Source: Eubacteriales bacterium
Lineage (GTDB): Bacteria > Bacillota > Clostridia > Lachnospirales > Lachnospiraceae
Reading direction: 5' to 3'
Assembly (NCBI GenBank): GCA_030536755.1
Contig: JAUNPJ010000011.1
Location: 1-62,886, forward strand
DNA length: 62,886 nucleotides
The notes under the pieces: generated by a model
Told to the model about the DNA's origin: nothing
The model's database searches: none
Seen by the model: the letters and a program-made list of their open reading frames with translations, nothing else
Shown here: positions 10,801-18,206 of the stretch, piece by piece
How the letters are laid out: each line of letters opens with the position of its first letter
Numbering within the stretch: the first letter of the stretch is position 1
Position numbers and translations under genes: made by a program

Positions 10801-11420
10801 ACACGGTATTTTTTTCCGGTTTTTCCAGTAACTGCTCCGATTATATCATGATTGCTCACCAACGTTACTGTGCTACCAATTTCTATCTCTCCTGTTTCCT
10901 GCTCTTTGCGAGCCATCTGCTTGGACTTTGTCTCTTCTTTCTTTGGTGGCTCAATCTGAATATCTGCATCATCCTCAATGTCAAATATGAAGAGTTCCAT
11001 ATCTCTGGTTTCCTTCATTGGTGCATCAAATGTCTGCATTAACTCAATAATTGTATTAACATCATCAAGCACCTTCTCTTTAGAGATATCCGTTGAAGCT
11101 ATATGAGCCCAGGAGTTTCGTACTCCCATCATTTTCTTTATGTTGTATCGTTCCTTATTATTGATATAAAAGGCACTCGTAATACTAAACCAGTTTCGGT
11201 CAATAATACGAAGAACCGCTGCCAGATCAAGTCCACTGAGTTCTGTGATATGGTGTAATTCCACCATATCTTTTTGCATAGAGCTAAGGTTATTTAACAC
11301 AAGCTCCTGCCACCAATTATCCGTAATTTTCGGAAGTTTTTTGGATAGCCAGCCACCCATTCGCGAATTCAACTGGAACATATACTCATTCATCTTACTA
11401 ATGATATAAGCATCGTTCAT
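7857..11420 (-). CDS. drmD: DrmD-like SNF2 helicase with an N-terminal Swt1-type HEPN domain
   Basis: A 1187-residue protein. Residues 1-130 are all-helical and contain RNSWAH at 101-106, an Rx4H motif of HEPN domains, in the arrangement of Swt1-type HEPN. The SNF2 helicase follows: Walker A DDVGVGKTIEAG at 288-299, DEAH at 410-413, the TATPLQN motif III, and a C-terminal lobe with EQRIGRIDRRGQ (motif VI). DrmD is the SNF2 helicase of class 1 DISARM, and the size and position beside an adenine methylase, DrmA and DrmB fit. HEPN domains often act as ribonucleases, so this helicase may carry a second activity (inference). It could also be compared with DpdE of the Dpd system. Ribosome site GGAGG is preceded by a hairpin. 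Confidence 0.8.
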   Translation of the reverse strand: MNDAYIISKMNEYMFQLNSRMGGWLSKKLPKITDNWWQELVLNNLSSMQKDMVELHHITELSGLDLAAVLRIIDRNWFSITSAFYINNKERYNIKKMMGVRNSWAHIASTDISKEKVLDDVNTIIELMQTFDAPMKETRDMELFIFDIEDDADIQIEPPKKEETKSKQMARKEQETGEIEIGSTVTLVSNHDIIGAVTGKTGKKYRVVINGKKEYYYAEQLELVVDDDERQHVSLSRVRTALTAYQISNPGSSSLYSLNSARIDFVPYQFRPALKMIKADNPRLLVADDVGVGKTIEAGLILKELEARSSIQSVLIICPRPLVAERKWELEMKRFDENFVQMNGQMLTEAISEMHRDQAWPERFSKMIVPYSLFGEDMLEGTRSTSGKRRKNIGLAELDPIPHFDLVIVDEAHNIRNQNTWAYKGVEIFCRNADAVVFLTATPLQNSNKDLFTLLNLLRPDIVLDPETFQTMAEPNGYINALLRIVRTQEKGWQAAGKEQIGNILNTSWGRSVIQHNPDFEKIYAFLEKEEVTREEKIEMIYKIESLHSFHDLINRTRRRDIEDFCVRRTQTVQASMNSAQRDLYEAVIDFESTSLAMIYGSRSVRFMMCTLMRQAASCIYGLAPFLQDLINKRMDQVQEDGELFEFDFDLNDDDGNSLFELADEIDSLVAQLPETDPKFEKMFEVIQRKQNEENNRVIIFSSFRHTLKYIRTNLEKRGIRVGQVDGSVPDEERFNLRQRFMMDRDNDEALDVLLFSEVGCEGLDYQFCDTMINYDLPWNPMRIEQRIGRIDRRGQKSDTVQIYNMITEGTIDATVYYRCLDKIGVFEASIGDCSEILGDISEQIMKIMFEPGLTEAERNMKIEKMADNEVMKVQEMQRLEQEEKSLYGFDLSNFIQNKDVQDAENMWITPQSVQEMVETFLRDYLDDGEYIRGKGDLKNLRLSQDKRRKLLENLGEVKITNNNTAFRLWKAYLKSAKPTLAITFDSVCAKDNRDATFLTQMHPLVIQAATFESNELPCEVGVSISTDELPAGDYEFLIYVWKFVGLRPDIRLVAVAENEIVQKNILGYLQYSSEYEFDDDEHEDKWEEMDQLHYEEWQKSKAAYTTDVRNDCEYRLEQLSHSFNKRKVILKEQILTASDERIIRMRQSQLDKLIADFSDQKKKLDTAVKQVDIHTNLQVRGVLHVK

Positions 11421-11435
11421 CTTATTCCTCCTTCA

Positions 11436-11456
11436 GAGAGGCAATCGCTACCTCTC
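11436..11456 (-). promoter_or_regulatory. RNA hairpin abutting the ribosome site of the SNF2 gene
   Basis: In the 90-base gap before the DrmD-like gene the transcript can form GAGAGG - nine-base loop - CCTCTC, directly upstream of GAAGGAGG. This is the only sizeable gap in the first half of the operon. The hairpin may affect translation or act as a processing site; no run of T follows, so it is not a terminator. Confidence 0.4.
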
Positions 11457-11510
11457 CTATATCATTTGTTCAATATTGCATTTTTAGAGTCTCTCTTTTT
11501 TCTAAATAAC

Positions 11511-13817
11511 CTATAATATTAGCAATCCCATGATCCATTCATGAATACTTTTTACATAGCTATACTCATCTACCGGAACACTATATGAGTCCTTAAGAAG
11601 CTTGTTTTTAATTGCGCTTAATCGTAAGATCCATTCGGTTTTAGCATCTTTACCACCTGCAATTTTTACTTCCTCTGGACGAACGAGCATTTCTTCAAAG
11701 AATGTGGACCAGTTCTTACCATTCAGAACAATTGGCTTAATATCCGCAAGTGGAACAAAATCCCAGATATCTACTTCTTCCTCTTCATTATTGTTGACGA
11801 TCAAATCGTAAGTCTTATCGTCCGCCAATTTCTTTGCTTTAGTATAAATATTCTTTGGAAGTCCTTTTACCAACCAGGCATCACCAAAGTAATCCTGAAG
11901 ATTTTCAGCCACGATAGATCTAAGTTTGTTCTCAATCTCACCAAGCATGATCCTTGTCGACTCGTTATATGTCTTAGCTTCATTCAGCCAGTATTCTTCT
12001 AAGCCTTCTGGCTTAAAATCTGGTCTGGCATCAGCAATAGCTTTCTGATAAGCCCTCCAGAAACGAACATCTCCGCCGCCACCAAAGACCTTCTTTAAAG
12101 CCTTTCGTTGTTCAGAATCCAGATTATTAATGTATTCAGTGAGCGGTTTCAGGTAATAGCTAATCAAGCCAAACATATCTTCTACGTCTTGAGATTTGGG
12201 ATTGATCATATTTTTCTCAACCAGCATTGTAACAATATCATCAATGACACGGATTACACCATGCATTCCTCGATTGATTGTCAACATACCATCTTCTTTA
12301 TCACCCTTATTCCATTCTTCAAGACAATTCTCTCGAATATAAAGCAGGCATTTTTCAATAAAAGGATAAAACAGATCACATGATTCCTGATTATCGTCTA
12401 AATCGAAAGTGCCTTCGGATGTCAATTCATTCTTTTTATTGTATGTATTGAAAAAGTGGCATTTTTTTAATGCCGCTTGAAGTGCCTCAATTGTTATACA
12501 ACGACCAGGTGTAAGTTCGGCTTCACCAATCAGTACTTTCGAATTCAAAGGAGACGTTGGTTCTTCGCCAAGCATCTGTGCAATCTTTGAACGCAAGGCC
12601 TGTCGACGCTCGTTTAAATCTTTAGACTCCCAAAGCATATCTGCGTTTAAGGTAACTCTAAGTGATTTAGGTACCGCTTTCTGATTTTCATTAATATCCA
12701 TGAAAAGCTTAATCTGCTCAGTTCTTGCAAGATCTACAAATGCAACTACAGGAACTGTATTGGAGCTTGCATACTTGGAATCTGAATAACCATATAATCG
12801 ATGCTGACCATCAATTATGTATGCAGTGCGATATCTCTTAGGAATATGTAATATGCCCAGCTTTGAAATCGAACCATCCACTTTAGTAGCAGACTGATCG
12901 AAAGTTAATCCCTTACCACCTGTATCGATACTAATGATGATTGAGTTAGGGAAATAACCACCCTCATCAATAAAACTTCGAACCGATTTCAGTCTAGTCT
13001 TTTTAATAATTCTTTGATAAGTTGGCATCATATTTTGATTTGCTTCATTTCTATGAAGCACATAACCAACCTTTAAAAGTTTCTCTGGTTCAATCGAAAA
13101 AGAATAATATGTGTAACCACCCATCTTTCCCTGAATTGCCGGAATTCGATTATCCATGTTTTTGATTTCCTGGTTGGCAAACAAATTGCCCAGCAGTTGA
13201 TATCTTGAGCATGATCCAAGATGCTTAGAAAGATCAGAGTAATACTCTACTGCGGAATCATTGAAATATACCATTCCAGCTTTTTCCAATGCCAGCAAAT
13301 CTTTTTTATGAATAATGTAATTATGTGTAGCCCATATGAACTTAGATTTTCTATTTGGATACTTCTTTAAAGCCTCTTTTCTAAGTCCAGAAATACGTTC
13401 ACTGAAAGTTTTGATCTCTTCAGTAAAACTTGCCTCTGTCATTTCATCTGCTGCATGGCATTCTACAATAATGATTGTTTCATCATCGACAGCCATAACG
13501 TCAATCTGCTGAGTTAATATATCGTCATGAAAGTCATATGACATATAAAAATCACGATCAGCATTCATGACTGAAAAGCCCATACTCGCAAATAGCATCC
13601 ATATCTTATTTTCGAATTGCTCCTGCATAGTTTTTTCTTTAGAAACCGCTACGAATTTTGGGTTCTTATATTCTTTGCTTTTCTCCCAGCCCTCATCAAC
13701 ATACGCGGGAAGATCTGCCACGTTAATCTTTTTCGTATCGAACAACTTTTTACGTTCGCTCTTTGCCAAATTTAACGCTTTTTCGTATACCATCTTTTCC
13801 CAATTTGTGTTTGACAT
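11511..13817 (-). CDS. DGQHR-domain (DndB-like) protein with a degenerate nuclease-like N-terminus
   Basis: A 768-residue protein. Residues 60-160 look like a PD-(D/E)xK fold: QQIDVMAVDD with Asp near 106, then TIIIVECHAADE, where the expected ExK is E-C-H (119-121), so catalysis is doubtful. IDGQHRLYGY at 335-344 is the signature DGQHR motif of the DndB/DpdB-type family, followed by a VNENQKAV-like stretch (INENQKAVPKSL). DndB regulates DNA phosphorothioation and relatives occur in Dpd and other defence loci. The ATG overlaps the Dam stop (TGATG), so translation is coupled. No DndC/D/E or DpdA gene is nearby, so this protein has been recruited into a different context. It is about twice the size of DndB. 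Confidence 0.8.
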   Translation of the reverse strand: MSNTNWEKMVYEKALNLAKSERKKLFDTKKINVADLPAYVDEGWEKSKEYKNPKFVAVSKEKTMQEQFENKIWMLFASMGFSVMNADRDFYMSYDFHDDILTQQIDVMAVDDETIIIVECHAADEMTEASFTEEIKTFSERISGLRKEALKKYPNRKSKFIWATHNYIIHKKDLLALEKAGMVYFNDSAVEYYSDLSKHLGSCSRYQLLGNLFANQEIKNMDNRIPAIQGKMGGYTYYSFSIEPEKLLKVGYVLHRNEANQNMMPTYQRIIKKTRLKSVRSFIDEGGYFPNSIIISIDTGGKGLTFDQSATKVDGSISKLGILHIPKRYRTAYIIDGQHRLYGYSDSKYASSNTVPVVAFVDLARTEQIKLFMDINENQKAVPKSLRVTLNADMLWESKDLNERRQALRSKIAQMLGEEPTSPLNSKVLIGEAELTPGRCITIEALQAALKKCHFFNTYNKKNELTSEGTFDLDDNQESCDLFYPFIEKCLLYIRENCLEEWNKGDKEDGMLTINRGMHGVIRVIDDIVTMLVEKNMINPKSQDVEDMFGLISYYLKPLTEYINNLDSEQRKALKKVFGGGGDVRFWRAYQKAIADARPDFKPEGLEEYWLNEAKTYNESTRIMLGEIENKLRSIVAENLQDYFGDAWLVKGLPKNIYTKAKKLADDKTYDLIVNNNEEEEVDIWDFVPLADIKPIVLNGKNWSTFFEEMLVRPEEVKIAGGKDAKTEWILRLSAIKNKLLKDSYSVPVDEYSYVKSIHEWIMGLLIL

Positions 13818-14659
13818 CAGACTTCCTCCTCCCCGTCGTTATTATTAACTTGCGGTATATTCGTTAAAATATATTCTTGAACCTTGCCTCTCTTAGCAGC
13901 TTTTCCGCCAATATTGCAAGTTCTATCATATTCCAATGTTAAATCACCTTCAAATATTTTTGCAATAGTCTCATGATGAGCATTGGTAAGAATATAATAA
14001 GCACCCTTTTCATTAATAGAATCAATTAAATCTTTTAATCGGCGTTGATCTTCCAATGAGAACAATGTTGCATTATATGCTATAAAATGATCATTCTCCC
14101 CAGTCTTCGAAGAAACAGTATATGGAGGATCAAGAAAAACTAGATCTCCCGTCCCGATATTCAAATCGCTGTCCATAAAATCTTGACACCGAATATCTAC
14201 ACCTTGTAATTTTTCACTTACCGGATCCAGACGATCATAATTGAATTCTCCGGTTCTGCGCCCATACGGGACATTATATTTTCCTCTGCTATTCACACGA
14301 TATATACCGTTAAACGAATAGAAATTCAAATACAAAAATCTTGCCGCAATCTCTATATCCGTTGTTGGTTCTATATCTCTAATTTTATAATAAGAGTCCT
14401 TATCTGTTTTATATCCCTTTAGAGTATTCTTTACTTCTTCCAGGTTATCACGTATCTGAATAAACGTTGTAACTAATTCTTCATTAATATCCGAAAGGAA
14501 TGCCTGATGCGGTATATCTAATGCAAAAAATATTGAAGCCCCACCCATAAATGGCTCTAAATAATTATTAAATTGTATGTCTTTTATAAGATCCTTTACA
14601 CCATCAACAAACCAAGATTTGCCTCCAGCCCATCTTATAAACGAATGATTCTTCGCCAT
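13817..14659 (-). CDS. Dam/D12-class DNA adenine-N6 methyltransferase
   Basis: A 280-residue protein, the usual Dam length. FIRWAGGKSWFV (7-18) is the D12-class SAM-binding motif and FLDPPYTV (near 180) is the catalytic DPPY motif. It should methylate adenine in a short DNA target; the exact site cannot be read from sequence. In class 1 DISARM an adenine methylase (DrmMI) marks self DNA, but DrmMI proteins are usually larger, so this is a functional analogue rather than a clear ortholog. It overlaps its upstream neighbour by one base (TAATG) and its downstream neighbour by one base (TGATG). Confidence 0.9.
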   Translation of the reverse strand: MAKNHSFIRWAGGKSWFVDGVKDLIKDIQFNNYLEPFMGGASIFFALDIPHQAFLSDINEELVTTFIQIRDNLEEVKNTLKGYKTDKDSYYKIRDIEPTTDIEIAARFLYLNFYSFNGIYRVNSRGKYNVPYGRRTGEFNYDRLDPVSEKLQGVDIRCQDFMDSDLNIGTGDLVFLDPPYTVSSKTGENDHFIAYNATLFSLEDQRRLKDLIDSINEKGAYYILTNAHHETIAKIFEGDLTLEYDRTCNIGGKAAKRGKVQEYILTNIPQVNNNDGEEEV

Positions 14660-16269
14660 TATGAGTATCTCCTAACCAGTTCCAATAAATAGTATTTTGC
14701 TCTTGTATAAGCAATATAGTTCATGTTCGAAGTAGAGTTTGGGGAATGGATATAAATCACCATATCCGATTCGAGTCCTTTAAATTCTTCCACCGAACTA
14801 ATCTTTATTTCATTTGCAGCGGAAGGTTCCCCCCTAGTAAATCTCCATTTGGCAATACCAACAGGATATGCTTCCTCAAATCTTTCAACGTCTTCCAACA
14901 AAAAAACTATCTTGTCATTTGCCAGATGCTCTTCATCAATATATTTTTTCAACAGAGATTCCAATCGATGCGTCATCTGTAAATGCTCATGAATATTCTC
15001 TGTTGCAGGTGTTGGTCCTTCAACTGGATTTACGATAACATCTTTTCCCAGATTCGTTTTTTCAGCAGTCCAGGAATAAATATTAGCAGTATTTCTTATA
15101 TTCTCTCTTAGCAGATACGGTTCCCCTGTGATACCAAATCCGTTACCAAAGCTGTTCTCTCTAAAAATCTGCACATCATCATAAAAAATTCCTAACCTTG
15201 ACTTCTCCGGATCTTTCAATAGCCTTCTTGTTATACGAGCCCACTCTTCAGTAAAATCTTGAGCTTCATCCACAAAAATAGCATCATATACTTCATCAGT
15301 ACTTATACTATCTTCGATTCCTTTATAGATTGGACTCTCGTAATTTTCAAAGTTTGTTGATATTTTCTGAAATAGCTGAGACACACAATATGCGTCAATC
15401 TTATCTGCAACAGCAGGATTCATCGCCAAATCTTTCTTAACATTGTCACTTAAAGTCGGTGATGTACATAAGAACAGCACTTTATGATTATTCTGTTCCA
15501 CTTCTTGAATAGCCATCTTTTTGGCAATCCAGGTTTTTCCTGTGCCCGCTCCGCCCTTCATATAGAATTGTGTCACATTACTTAGCAGATAAACATAGTT
15601 GTCTTGTACTCGATTAATAACCTGCAATTGATGTTCTTTGTATTGAACTAATGCACCTGCGGCTGCAGATAACGCTACTTTCTGACGAATCAATTCCAGT
15701 AATGCTTTATGCTGATTTTCTCTGTAAACTCTAAAACCATACGAACGACCAGCCCATAATCTAAACATCTTTTTTATTTTTTCATACAGATGATTCATTT
15801 CTCTGCAATCGATCGTACAATCTCTATGTCTATGGTCTATTGATTTATGTTCAGGCACCGCAAAAAACGGGAAAATAACCCCCGCTGCATAAATTCCGGG
15901 GTACGGTATATGATTTGTATTGGTATACACCTTTTCAAAATAATACATACTTCTTTCTGCCTGATCATATGGGGAACATGATAAATTACGATCTCCATTG
16001 GTATGATCTATTAGTTTCCAATGATTATTTTCATCAATCTCAATACCATTACCGCCCTTTACTTCCAGACAGAGAAATCCGTATTCCGGACTTGCAACAA
16101 TAAAATCAGCTTCTGATTGAATACGTTGGCCTTTTTCATATGTAGTCCACTTAACTGAATAAAAAACATCAAAAGATTTCGGCAACTGACTCTTCAGCGC
16201 ATAGTACACCACCTTCTCAGAATCTTCTGGCAAATATTCAGCTATATTCTTCGGATACATATTAGCCAT
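14659..16269 (-). CDS. NERD nuclease domain fused to SF1 (UvrD-like) helicase
   Basis: A 536-residue protein. The N-terminal NERD domain shows SEADFIVASPEYGFLCLEVKGG (Asp near 55, Glu 69, Lys 71), an apparently complete PD-(D/E)xK core. The helicase part has Walker A GGAGTGKTW near 239-247, VDEAQDF near 335, and the UvrD motif VI-like YIAYTRAKYYLLEL at the C-terminus. The helicase is short and looks like a DUF2075-type minimal SF1 ATPase. It should unwind or translocate on DNA and could cut it. It lies three bases after drmB. No such gene is part of canonical DISARM; NERD helicases do occur in other defence operons. Confidence 0.85.
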   Translation of the reverse strand: MANMYPKNIAEYLPEDSEKVVYYALKSQLPKSFDVFYSVKWTTYEKGQRIQSEADFIVASPEYGFLCLEVKGGNGIEIDENNHWKLIDHTNGDRNLSCSPYDQAERSMYYFEKVYTNTNHIPYPGIYAAGVIFPFFAVPEHKSIDHRHRDCTIDCREMNHLYEKIKKMFRLWAGRSYGFRVYRENQHKALLELIRQKVALSAAAGALVQYKEHQLQVINRVQDNYVYLLSNVTQFYMKGGAGTGKTWIAKKMAIQEVEQNNHKVLFLCTSPTLSDNVKKDLAMNPAVADKIDAYCVSQLFQKISTNFENYESPIYKGIEDSISTDEVYDAIFVDEAQDFTEEWARITRRLLKDPEKSRLGIFYDDVQIFRENSFGNGFGITGEPYLLRENIRNTANIYSWTAEKTNLGKDVIVNPVEGPTPATENIHEHLQMTHRLESLLKKYIDEEHLANDKIVFLLEDVERFEEAYPVGIAKWRFTRGEPSAANEIKISSVEEFKGLESDMVIYIHSPNSTSNMNYIAYTRAKYYLLELVRRYS

Positions 16270-16272
16270 TTT

Positions 16273-18195
16273 TTACATCTCCCAAAAACCAATCTTAGGG
16301 CCTTGAACGCCTTCAATAGAATACATATATTTTCTTCCCAATCCAGCATTAAAATGATTACATGAAATTTCTGGAATGATCAGACATGCATGACATGCCG
16401 TATCATCACGTTCTGTACATACTGGATCAAAAATACAATTTCTTGTATCTTCAAATACACGACGCAAGAAATACTCATATCTCATCTCCGCCATACCAGA
16501 TAAAGCACCAAGCGGTACTCCCTGACTTGTCTGAGAATAGATAAAAATACTTGCAGTCTCAACAAATATAATTTCTGTCAACGAATTGCTACTCAGACCA
16601 CTGATTTCTCCAGCCGCCTGAATGAATGCATGTGACATAGAATGGAGCAAACCGAATACATTCTTTGTAATTGCCTCATCACCTTCAATTTCTCCAAACA
16701 TAGAAATCAAGTCACCATGAACATGCTCGGCAAACCATTTCTTCACAGCCAATTCATCATCTAAGTCAATAACCTGTTCCTGGCGAATAATATTATTATC
16801 TAGAAGCCATTGAATAATCTTTGCCTGGTCAATTTCGAATAAAATACCTTCTGTATCGAGTTTAGCCCCGTATACAAGATTCGCTGTTCCTTCTTTATTC
16901 TTATCGTAGGCATTCAATTTTAACTGCGGCCAATTGGTATTCTTATTATTCTTTGGATCCGCAACAATTCTTGAATATCCATATGTACAATTCACAATTT
17001 GAATATCACAGGAGACCTGCATATTCTTGATGCCCAACTTACTATGCCAGCCTAAAATGTCCTGTGGCGTTTCTATAAATTCCATCTCAATCTGGCGATC
17101 AATGGAGTCCTGAAGGCTGATTACTCTTCTGGCATATTTAACTGTATTGTACTGCATCAGTTTGAAAGAATAGTGGTTCAGCCATTCTTTGTAAGCTACA
17201 GGGTTCTGATTTACGAACTGTCTGCAGATATCATCACATGCAGCTGCGAAACGTTCAATGCTAATATTTCCACTATTACTTTTAGCCATAATGCCAGCAA
17301 CAGCTGTTTCAAAATCAGTTTCATTAATCAATCCTAATGTAATAAGACCTCTAACCTGATTTTCTGCTTCTTGTCTCTTTGCATCGGAACGAAACTGATC
17401 ACTAAAGGCAAGCTCTACATTATCCAATATCTGCTCATATTCATTCTGCGTCATCTTACCAAACCACATGGCAACAATCGCCTTTTGAGCCTCTATACCT
17501 TTTTTGTAAAACTCTCCGCTTCGATGGTCAACCAGGTTAATAATGCATAACGTAAATGCTTTATAGTTTCGCCCTGAATTTGCGTTGTCCGGCAATAATC
17601 TTTTCCCACAGGTTGGACAGATCTGTGCAATATCAATTGCCTTCTCACTATTACCCACTTTATAGAACATTTTGAATCGTTCGTTAAACTGGTTTGGACG
17701 ATAGATAAAATCGTGAACACCTTTCACATATGGTATTTTCACCGGCTGCGCATATCCACATTCACAAGCGTAAATCATCTGAAGCTGTTTCACTGAATGC
17801 TTTTTACAATTCGGATTTGTGCACCACCAGGTTCCTCTATCAACATCACTGGCTTTCTTCTTTTCGATTACTTTGCCACATGAGCTACAATAGAAGACCA
17901 ATGGTGAAATTTTTCCCAGGATATCAGGAACCTCATCAATGCAGTTTGGTTCGACAACTACAAACGAATGCACTCCATCCCGAATATCAAAGGAAGAGAT
18001 ATCACCGCCTCTATCACCGAATAATTTGATCTGTCTTTTAATCTCGTTCTCTATGAAATCTTCATAGATCCCTTTCATTTCTTTATAGCTCCAATGGGTA
18101 ATCTGCGCAGTTACAGCCACACCATTGTCATCCCTCTCCGAAATCCAGGTACGTGGTAAAAATTTATATACTGCTTGACTTTTACTTCGCTTCAT
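16273..18195 (-). CDS. drmB: DrmB, DUF1998-domain protein of DISARM-type systems
   Basis: A 640-residue protein. Zinc-binding pairs occur at YCSSCG (103-106), CTNPNC (125-130) and CECG (144-147), then CPTCGK near 192. The C-terminal DUF1998 region (about 500-640) contains the Cys/His cluster from CTERDDTACHACL to EISCNHFNAGLGR, which is diagnostic of DrmB and its relatives. In DISARM, DrmA and DrmB form the core complex that loads on incoming DNA. The gene is 11 bases downstream of drmA, the conserved DISARM order. Confident as a DrmB-family member; whether it partners the non-canonical proteins here is inferred. Confidence 0.88.
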   Translation of the reverse strand: MKRSKSQAVYKFLPRTWISERDDNGVAVTAQITHWSYKEMKGIYEDFIENEIKRQIKLFGDRGGDISSFDIRDGVHSFVVVEPNCIDEVPDILGKISPLVFYCSSCGKVIEKKKASDVDRGTWWCTNPNCKKHSVKQLQMIYACECGYAQPVKIPYVKGVHDFIYRPNQFNERFKMFYKVGNSEKAIDIAQICPTCGKRLLPDNANSGRNYKAFTLCIINLVDHRSGEFYKKGIEAQKAIVAMWFGKMTQNEYEQILDNVELAFSDQFRSDAKRQEAENQVRGLITLGLINETDFETAVAGIMAKSNSGNISIERFAAACDDICRQFVNQNPVAYKEWLNHYSFKLMQYNTVKYARRVISLQDSIDRQIEMEFIETPQDILGWHSKLGIKNMQVSCDIQIVNCTYGYSRIVADPKNNKNTNWPQLKLNAYDKNKEGTANLVYGAKLDTEGILFEIDQAKIIQWLLDNNIIRQEQVIDLDDELAVKKWFAEHVHGDLISMFGEIEGDEAITKNVFGLLHSMSHAFIQAAGEISGLSSNSLTEIIFVETASIFIYSQTSQGVPLGALSGMAEMRYEYFLRRVFEDTRNCIFDPVCTERDDTACHACLIIPEISCNHFNAGLGRKYMYSIEGVQGPKIGFWEM

Positions 18196-18206
18196 AACTA
18201 CCCACC

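Noticed and set aside
11511-13817. Dnd phosphorothioation or Dpd deazaguanine locus
   Set aside because: Only the DGQHR family member is present; no DndA/C/D/E or DpdA-type gene is in the window.
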